Assembly: GCF_002556545.1 (NCBI RefSeq)
Contig: NZ_CP022685.1
Coordinates: forward strand, 1,054,001 to 1,118,000
Origin: Streptomyces formicae
GTDB lineage: Bacteria; Actinomycetota; Actinomycetes; Streptomycetales; Streptomycetaceae
DNA: 64,000 nt
Reading direction: 5' to 3'
Within the stretch, counting starts at the first letter, position 1. Every line of letters starts with the position of its first letter. The notes beneath the pieces were generated by a model, which worked only from the letters and a program-made list of their open reading frames with translations, was not told the DNA's origin and did no database searches. The position numbers and the translations under genes were made by a program. Positions 59,177 through 64,000 of this stretch are shown here, piece by piece.

Positions 59177-59403
59177 TCCTGCACCCTCCACACACTCAGC
59201 GTTGCCTGGTGTTTCCGCTCACGTTTCCGCTTCACGGAATCAAGAATCCGTATGGCGAAGTTATCTGGCGACCTTCCCGCCGGTCAACACCCGACCAATT
59301 CTTGACTGGTCCCCGACAACCAGCGTTCACGTCTGTCTCAGATCCAGCTTCCACACTTCGGTCCGCCCGCTCCATCCTGGCGCCACCTACCGAAGGAGAC
59401 CGC

Positions 59404-60240
59404 GTGCCGACCGACACAGGAGTCGTGAGCTCCGCCACCCGGGCGAGCGCGGTGGAGCGCCCGGGGCGGCGCCTGGAGGTCATGTCCTTCAACCTCCGCT
59501 ACGCGAGCACCACCCCGCCGAACACCTGGGCGGAGCGCCGCCCGGTCACCCGTGAATTGCTCCGCAGGGCCCGGCCCCACGTCATCGGCAGCCAGGAAGG
59601 GCTCTACGACCAGGTGCGGGACGTCGCGGCCGACCTCGGCCCGCACTACGACTGGATCGGCACGGGCCGCGCGGGCGGCAGCCGCGACGAGTTCGAGACC
59701 GTCTACTACGACACCCGCAGGCTGTGGCCCGTCGCGTACGACCACTACTGGCTCTCGGACGCCCCGGAGCTCATCGGCTCCAACACCTGGGGCGGCGGTT
59801 CGATCCGCATGGTCACCTGGGTGCGCTTCCGGGATCTGCGCACGGACGGCGAGCTGTACGTCCTCAACACCCATCTCGACAGCGTGAGCCAGTACGCGCG
59901 CACGCGCGGCGCCGCCCTGATCGTCGAGCGCCTCGGCCGCCTCGACCGGTCCCTGCCCCTGGTGGTGACGGGCGACTTCAACGTCGCCGCGCACAAGAAT
60001 CCCGTCCACGGCACGATGCTCGGCGCGGGCCTCGTCGACACCTGGGACGCCGCCGACCGGCGGAGCAGGGCGTACGCCACCTTCCACGGCTACCGGCCGC
60101 TGGTGCCGGACGGCGACCGCATCGACTGGATCCTGGTGACCCCCGAGGTCCACGTCCACGAGGCGTCGATCAACACGTTCTCGCTGGAGGGACAGTTCCC
60201 GAGCGACCATCTGCCCGTGCAGGCGAGCCTGACGCTGTGA
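59404..60240 (+). CDS. Endonuclease/exonuclease/phosphatase-family hydrolase
   Basis: 278 residues from a GTG with GAAGGAG 5 nt upstream (59392-59398). The EEP motifs are complete: MSFNLRYAS, GSQEGLYDQV (Glu), LNTHLDSVS, VVTGDFNVAAH (Asp, Asn), RIDWILVTPE and PSDHLPVQ (Asp-His). There is no signal peptide. It is closer to phosphodiesterases or sphingomyelinase/inositol-phosphatase-like members than to DNA endonucleases such as the mannan-type EEP at 33.7 kb, but the substrate is not determined. A bidirectional terminator follows. Confidence 0.88.
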   Translation: MPTDTGVVSSATRASAVERPGRRLEVMSFNLRYASTTPPNTWAERRPVTRELLRRARPHVIGSQEGLYDQVRDVAADLGPHYDWIGTGRAGGSRDEFETVYYDTRRLWPVAYDHYWLSDAPELIGSNTWGGGSIRMVTWVRFRDLRTDGELYVLNTHLDSVSQYARTRGAALIVERLGRLDRSLPLVVTGDFNVAAHKNPVHGTMLGAGLVDTWDAADRRSRAYATFHGYRPLVPDGDRIDWILVTPEVHVHEASINTFSLEGQFPSDHLPVQASLTL

Positions 60241-60244
60241 CGCG

Positions 60245-60283
60245 CCGAGGCCCTCGTCCCGCGGTGCGGAACGAGGGCCTCGG
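60245..60283. terminator. Bidirectional terminator between EEP gene and etfA
   Basis: CCGAGGCCCTCGT (60245-60257) pairs with ACGAGGGCCTCGG (60271-60283), extended by CCGC/GCGG around a GGT loop. The gene ends converge on this hairpin from both sides (EEP stop 60240, etfA stop 60297), so it probably terminates both transcripts. Confidence 0.8.
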
Positions 60284-60296
60284 GCGATCAACCTGC

Positions 60297-61259
60297 TCAG
60301 CCCTTGCGGGACTTGACCTCTTCGGTCAGCTGCGGGACGACCTCGAAGAGGTCGCCGACCACGCCGTAGTCGACCAGGTCGAAGATCGGGGCCTCGGCGT
60401 CCTTGTTGATGGCGACGATCGTCTTCGAGGTCTGCATGCCGGCCCGGTGCTGGATCGCGCCGGAGATGCCGGAGGCGATGTACAGCTGCGGGGAGACCGA
60501 CTTGCCGGTCTGGCCGACCTGGTTGGAGTGCGGGTACCAGCCGGCGTCGACCGCGGCACGCGAGGCGCCGACGGCGGCACCGAGCGAGTCGGCGAGGTTC
60601 TCGATGATCGAGAAGTTCTCGGCGCCGTTCACGCCGCGGCCGCCGGAGACCACGATCGCGGCCTCGGTCAGCTCCGGGCGTCCGGTCGACTCGCGCGGGG
60701 TGCGCGCGACGACCTTGGTGCCGGTGGCCTTCTCCGAGAAGGTGACGGCGAGCGCCTCGACGGCACCGGCGGCCGGGGCGGCCTCCACGGCGGCCGAGTT
60801 CGGCTTGACCGTGATGACCGGGGTGCCGCTGGAGACGCGGGACTTGGTGGTGTACGAGGCGGCGAACACGGCCTGCGTGGCCACCGGACCCTCGTCGCCG
60901 GCCTCCAGGTCGACGGCGTCCGTGATGATGCCGGACTTGATGCGGACCGCGAGACGGGCCGCGATCTCCTTGCCCTCGGCGGAGGACGGGACGAGCACGG
61001 CGGCCGGGGAGACGGCCTCGTACGCGGCCTGGAGCGCGTCCACCTTCGGTACGACGAGGTAGTCGGCGAACTCGGGGGCGTCGGCGGTGAGGACCTTGAC
61101 CGCGCCGTGCTCGGCGAGCGTGGCGGCGGTGGCCTCGGCACCGGAGCCGAGGGCGACGGCGACGGGCTCGCCGACGCGGCGGGCCAGGGTCAGCAGCTCA
61201 AGGGTGGGCTTGCGGACGGCGCCGTCCACGTGGTCGACGTAGACGAGAACTTCAGCCAT
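60297..61259 (-). CDS. etfA: Electron transfer flavoprotein subunit alpha
   Basis: 320 residues. The FAD-binding C-terminal domain is intact: [37 protein letters not shown] and [20 protein letters not shown]. EtfA with EtfB carries electrons from acyl-CoA dehydrogenases to the respiratory chain. It is the downstream gene of the etfBA operon, 91 bp after etfB. Length and motifs are standard. Confidence 0.96.
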   Translation of the reverse strand: MAEVLVYVDHVDGAVRKPTLELLTLARRVGEPVAVALGSGAEATAATLAEHGAVKVLTADAPEFADYLVVPKVDALQAAYEAVSPAAVLVPSSAEGKEIAARLAVRIKSGIITDAVDLEAGDEGPVATQAVFAASYTTKSRVSSGTPVITVKPNSAAVEAAPAAGAVEALAVTFSEKATGTKVVARTPRESTGRPELTEAAIVVSGGRGVNGAENFSIIENLADSLGAAVGASRAAVDAGWYPHSNQVGQTGKSVSPQLYIASGISGAIQHRAGMQTSKTIVAINKDAEAPIFDLVDYGVVGDLFEVVPQLTEEVKSRKG

Positions 61260-61325
61260 GGGACTTCAATCTCCTGCTTGATGCGAAGGTCTTGGGAGCG
61301 GCAACGGGGCGACTGAAGCTCAGAT

Positions 61326-61375
61326 GAACTTCTGGCCCGCAAGGCTGTGCCTAAACGAACTTCTGCTCCGCAAGG
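61326..61375. repeat. 19-nt repeat duplicating the etfB 3' end
   Basis: GAACTTCTG[G/C][C/T]CCGCAAGG occurs at 61326-61344 and 61357-61375 (17 of 19 identical). The second copy encodes the end of etfB on the minus strand (…LAEQKFV stop); the first lies 7 nt beyond the stop and would read LAGQKFI stop in another frame. Confidence 0.7.
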
Positions 61376-62136
61376 AAGGCGGCGAGCTGCTTGCCGCCCT
61401 CGCCCTCGTCCTTGACGATCGTCCCTGCCGTGCGTGCCGGACGCTCGGTGGCGGAGTCGACCTTGGTCCAGGAGCCCTCGAGGCCGACCTCTTCGGCGTC
61501 GATGTCCAGGTCGTCCAGGTCGAGGGACTGAACCGGCTTCTTCTTGGCGGCCATGATGCCCTTGAACGACGGGTAGCGGGCCTCGCCCGACTGGTCCGTC
61601 ACGGACACGACGGCCGGCAGGGAAGCCTCGAGCTGCTCGCTCGCGGTGTCGCCGTCACGGCGGCCCTTGACGACGCCGCCGTCGACGGAGACCTCGGAGA
61701 GCAGCGTGACCTGCGGGACGCCGAGGCGCTCGGCCAGGATCGCCGGGAGGACACCCATGGTGCCGTCGGTGGACGCCATGCCGGCGATGACCAGGTCGTA
61801 GCCGGTCTTCTCGATGGCCTTGGCGAGCACCAGCGAGGTGCCCATCACATCGGTGCCGTGCAGGTCGTCGTCCTCGACGTGGACGGCCTTGTCGGCACCC
61901 ATGGAGAGCGCCTTGCGCAGCGCGTCCTTGGCGTCCTCGGGACCGACGGTCAGCACGGTGATCTCCGCGTCGTCCGCCTCGTCCGCGATCTGCAGTGCCT
62001 GCTCGACCGCGTACTCGTCGAGTTCCGAAAGGAGGCCGTCGACGTCGTCGCGGTCGACGGTCAGGTCATCGGCGAAGTGCCGGTCGCCGGTGGCGTCGGG
62101 CACGTACTTCACACAGACAACGATCCTCAAGCTCAC
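61351..62136 (-). CDS. etfB: Electron transfer flavoprotein subunit beta
   Basis: 261 residues. N-terminal SLRIVVCVKYVPDATGDRHF, the AMP-binding LTVGPEDAKDALRKALSMGA and DLVIAGMASTDGTMGVLPAI are typical of EtfB. The GTG start is at 62136. First gene of the etfBA operon; a palindrome TACTCATGAGTA lies 130 bp upstream and may be a fatty-acid or acyl-CoA responsive regulatory site. Confidence 0.96.
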   Translation of the reverse strand: MSLRIVVCVKYVPDATGDRHFADDLTVDRDDVDGLLSELDEYAVEQALQIADEADDAEITVLTVGPEDAKDALRKALSMGADKAVHVEDDDLHGTDVMGTSLVLAKAIEKTGYDLVIAGMASTDGTMGVLPAILAERLGVPQVTLLSEVSVDGGVVKGRRDGDTASEQLEASLPAVVSVTDQSGEARYPSFKGIMAAKKKPVQSLDLDDLDIDAEEVGLEGSWTKVDSATERPARTAGTIVKDEGEGGKQLAAFLAEQKFV

Positions 62137-62265
62137 GCCGGCTCTCCTACTGCATCGTCTTTACTGGGCTGCTGCCTAGGCTTATGGCTACTGCCTTCTG
62201 CAGGCAGCATAGGCGCCTGAAGCGGCGCATCCCGGTCGGGGCGGCCCCCGCTCCGACCGAAATAT

Positions 62266-62277
62266 TACTCATGAGTA
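62266..62277. promoter_or_regulatory. 12-bp palindrome TACTCATGAGTA upstream of etfB
   Basis: A perfect inverted repeat within an AT-rich patch (AATATTACTCATGAGTACAC), 130 bp before the etfB GTG start. Palindromes of this size are common regulator sites for acyl-CoA-related genes in actinobacteria, but the binding protein here is unknown. Confidence 0.5.
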
Positions 62278-62367
62278 CACCCAGTTCATTCCCCCTGAGC
62301 AAGCGCTTTGAACTGTGACCTTCCCAACGCTCCGTAATCGGGCGCGCCGGCGGTCGAACGGGAACGC

Positions 62368-62877
62368 TCAGTCGCGCAGGGCGTTGAAGCGCCCCTGGTG
62401 GTACACGAGCGGTCGGCCCTCGCCCGCGGGGTCGCCCTCGACGGCCTCGGCGAGCACGATCCGGTGGTCGCCCGCGGGCACCCGGGCCACGATCCGGCAG
62501 ACCAGCCAGGCGAGCGCGCCGTCCAGGACGGGGACGCCCTCGGGCCCCTCGTGCCAGCGCGTCGGCGCGCCGAAGCGGTCGGCACCGCTGCGCGCGAAGG
62601 TGGCGGCGAGGTCCTGCTGGTGCTCGCCGAGTATGTGCACGCCGACGTGCTCGGCCTCGGAGATCGCGGGCCAGCTGGAGGCGCCCGTACCGATGCCGAA
62701 GGAGATCATCGGGGGCTCGGCGGAGACCGAGGTGAGCGAGGTGGCGGTGAAGCCGACGGGGCGCGAGTCCCGCGCCGCGGTGATCACGGCGACCCCCGCC
62801 GCGTGCCGCCGGAAGACCGAGCGGAGCAGATCGGGGTGCGCGATCCGGGAAGTGCCGAGAGTGGGCGATGCCGTCAT
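62368..62877 (-). CDS. Flavin reductase-family protein
   Basis: 169 residues starting MTASPTLGTSRIAHPDLLRS. The FMN-binding split barrel of DIM6/NTAB flavin reductases is clear: AVITAARDSRPVGFTATSLT, EPPMISFGIG, HVGVHILGEHQQDL and LVYHQGRFNALRD. Such proteins supply reduced flavin to monooxygenases, for example in desulfonation. The ATG at 62877 is preferred over the upstream codon because the preceding residues belong to the leader region. It is preceded by a small cysteine-rich leader peptide gene (62921-63001), pointing to control by cysteine supply. No partner monooxygenase is in the window. Confidence 0.88.
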   Translation of the reverse strand: MTASPTLGTSRIAHPDLLRSVFRRHAAGVAVITAARDSRPVGFTATSLTSVSAEPPMISFGIGTGASSWPAISEAEHVGVHILGEHQQDLAATFARSGADRFGAPTRWHEGPEGVPVLDGALAWLVCRIVARVPAGDHRIVLAEAVEGDPAGEGRPLVYHQGRFNALRD

Positions 62878-62920
62878 GGAGTTGTCCTTCTGCCGGAGGT
62901 ACGAGCGGATTCGTCGGTAC

Positions 62921-63001
62921 TCAGCAGTGCGGACAGCGCGCGCTGGCATGGCGCGCTAGGTCCACATGGACGCGCTCGTACAGCAGAAGGTCCCGAGGCA
63001 T
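62921..63001 (-). CDS. Putative cysteine-responsive leader peptide
   Basis: A 26-residue ORF reading MPRDLLLYERVHVDLARHAS followed by ARCPHC and a stop. The RVHVDLAR core and Cys-rich end match the actinobacterial leader peptides found upstream of sulfur-assimilation genes, which are thought to attenuate translation or transcription when cysteine is low. Here a Cys pair lies next to the stop, 43 bp before the flavin reductase ATG. An alternative start is the in-frame GTG at 63031, which has AAAGGA 7 nt upstream and would add a further Cys. Too short for most gene finders. Confidence 0.8.
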   Translation of the reverse strand: MPRDLLLYERVHVDLARHASARCPHC

Positions 63002-63111
63002 GGAAGCAGGCTCGCGACAGGTGGCCCACACAGTCAAGTCCTTTCCGGGATATGAAAGATGGATCACTGACGCAGCGGCGCGCGGGGCGCTCCGGAGGGT
63101 GGAACAGCAGG

Positions 63112-63438
63112 TCACACGGCCTCCCCGAGGGCGGCGATCACATCGGCCCTGCGCGGCTGCCCGGCCGCGCGGCGCACCTCGCGCCCGGCCGCGTCGAGGA
63201 CGAGCACGGTCGGCGTCTTGACGACGCGCAGTTCGCGTACGAGACCGAGGGCGGCCTCGGCGTCGATCTCCACGTGGGCGACGCCCGGGACCATGGCGGT
63301 CACCTCGGCGAGGACCCTGCGGGTCGCGCGGCAGGGCTGACAGAAGGCGCTGGAGAACTGCACGAGCGTCGCGCGCTCGCCCAGCGGCTCCCCGATGTCC
63401 GCCGCGCCGAGCCGCCGCCCGGTGTCGTGTTCTGGCAC
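63112..63438 (-). CDS. Thioredoxin-family protein
   Basis: 108 residues from the GTG at 63438, with GGGAGG 5 nt upstream. The active site is SSAFCQPCRATRR (Cys-Gln-Pro-Cys), and the cis-Pro region VKTPTVLVLDAAG and GQPRRADVIAALGEA end the fold. Shorter N-terminus and CQPC instead of CGPC set it apart from housekeeping thioredoxins. It lies upstream of the cysteine leader peptide on the same strand, 80 bp from the GTG at 63031, and divergent from the acyltransferase gene. Probably a thiol reductase; partner unknown. Confidence 0.85.
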   Translation of the reverse strand: MPEHDTGRRLGAADIGEPLGERATLVQFSSAFCQPCRATRRVLAEVTAMVPGVAHVEIDAEAALGLVRELRVVKTPTVLVLDAAGREVRRAAGQPRRADVIAALGEAV

Positions 63439-63675
63439 TCCAGCCTCCCGCCCCGGCATGTCGATCCACGCCCCGTTCCGTTCGCTCCCCAGTTCAGCGC
63501 ACACGCACCCGCAAAGATTCCGACGTGACGAGAATCTCCCGCAATGGCGGCACCAAGGGTGGCCACCCGTCCGTTCTTCGGGCACGATCTGCGCAACGCC
63601 GAAAAACCTACGGCTGCGTAACTTCCCGCCGGGAGCCCCCTCCCCAGGCAGAGAAACGAAGGGCCCTCCCCACCC

Positions 63676-64000
63676 ATGGCAGAGCTTGTCTACCCTCCGG
63701 TCATCGGTGCCGCGAAAACACTTTTCAAGGCATGGGACCTGAAGATCGACTGCAAGGGGTCGGAGAACATCCCACGCTCCGGCGGCGCGGTCCTCGTCAG
63801 CAACCACATCAGCTACCTCGACTTCATCTTCGACGGTCTCGCCGCCCTGCCGCAGAAGCGTCTGGTGCGCTTCATGGCCAAGGAGTCGGTGTTCCGGCAC
63901 AAGATCTCCGGGCCGCTGATGCGCGGGATGAAGCACATCCCCGTCGACCGCAAGCAGGGTGAGGCCGCCTACGCGCACGCCCTCGCCTCGCTGCGCTCCG
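63676..64000 (+). CDS. Lysophospholipid (1-acyl-glycerol-3-phosphate) acyltransferase, 3'-truncated
   Basis: The first 108 codons are in the window (MAELVYPPVIGAAKTLFKAW...). The PlsC-type acyltransferase motif 1 is NHISYLDFIF (H-x4-D), followed by RFMAKESVF and KHIPVDRKQ, the glycerophosphate-binding Arg region. It transfers an acyl chain to lysophosphatidic acid in membrane phospholipid synthesis. Rightward, divergent from the thioredoxin gene. The gene continues beyond the window. Confidence 0.9.
   Translation, partial: MAELVYPPVIGAAKTLFKAWDLKIDCKGSENIPRSGGAVLVSNHISYLDFIFDGLAALPQKRLVRFMAKESVFRHKISGPLMRGMKHIPVDRKQGEAAYAHALASLRS

Noticed and set aside
1..64000. tRNA, rRNA, CRISPR, insertion sequence or prophage genes
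   Set aside because: No cloverleaf tail, repeat-spacer array, transposase or phage structural gene could be recognised by reading the sequence; short or divergent examples could still have been missed.

Overview
The window is about 64 kb of very GC-rich DNA. Coding frames are strongly biased to G/C at the third codon position, GTG and TTG starts are common, and many regulators sit divergently beside the genes they probably control. Together with a mycothiol-type enzyme, F420-type and WhiB-era actinobacterial families, a Ser/Thr kinase with an extracellular domain, and a cysteine-rich 'leader peptide', this points to a Streptomyces chromosome (inference from gene content; species not determined). 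I saw no rRNA, tRNA, transposase, phage gene or CRISPR array.

Layout. 1-9.2 kb: tail of an Rv1733c-like membrane protein, a beta-helix/AAA+ fusion protein, a large membrane-embedded alpha/beta-hydrolase, a DeoR regulator, an SRPBCC protein, a Cds1-like cysteine desulfhydrase, a small hypothetical and an anti-sigma-type ATPase. 9.3-13 kb: a three-gene MacB/FtsX-type ABC operon with 4-bp overlaps. 13.1-15.7 kb: a tetR-cupin-DUF4865-phosphotriesterase operon under a 22-bp palindrome. 15.7-30.5 kb: a run of regulator/transporter or regulator/enzyme pairs (TetR-MFS, ROK-MFS, MarR-MFS, NarL-type two-component system, TetR-deazaflavin reductase), a geranylgeranyl-reductase-like flavoprotein and an M20 dipeptidase. 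30.6-34.9 kb: a Tat-exported DJ-1 protein, a kinase-NUDIX fusion, a hypothetical protein and a membrane EEP protein. 34.9-38.1 kb: an ABC importer with a fused double permease and no binding protein. 38.5-43.3 kb: an OmpR-type two-component system followed by LCP and SEDS cell-wall genes. 43.5-46.7 kb: STAS protein, TetR-MFS pair, CsbD stress protein. 46.7-54.9 kb: an alpha-galactoside utilisation locus (ABC importer, GH27 alpha-galactosidase, ROK kinase, LacI regulator). 54.9-64 kb: two uncharacterised proteins, a PASTA-less Ser/Thr kinase, an HpcH/HpaI-like aldolase, an EEP phosphatase, etfBA, a flavin reductase preceded by a probable cysteine-attenuator leader peptide, a thioredoxin and the start of a PlsC-type acyltransferase.

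The clearest functional units are the sugar locus (import of an alpha-galactoside, hydrolysis, phosphorylation, LacI control), the cell-envelope locus in which matching CTTCAG/CCTCAG repeats precede both the two-component genes and the LCP-SEDS genes, and several autoregulated efflux or detoxification pairs for which I can point to the probable operator in the DNA. The least explained items are the beta-helix/AAA+ fusion, the membrane-interrupted hydrolase, the cupin-DUF4865-phosphotriesterase operon, the kinase-NUDIX fusion and the leader peptide before the flavin reductase.
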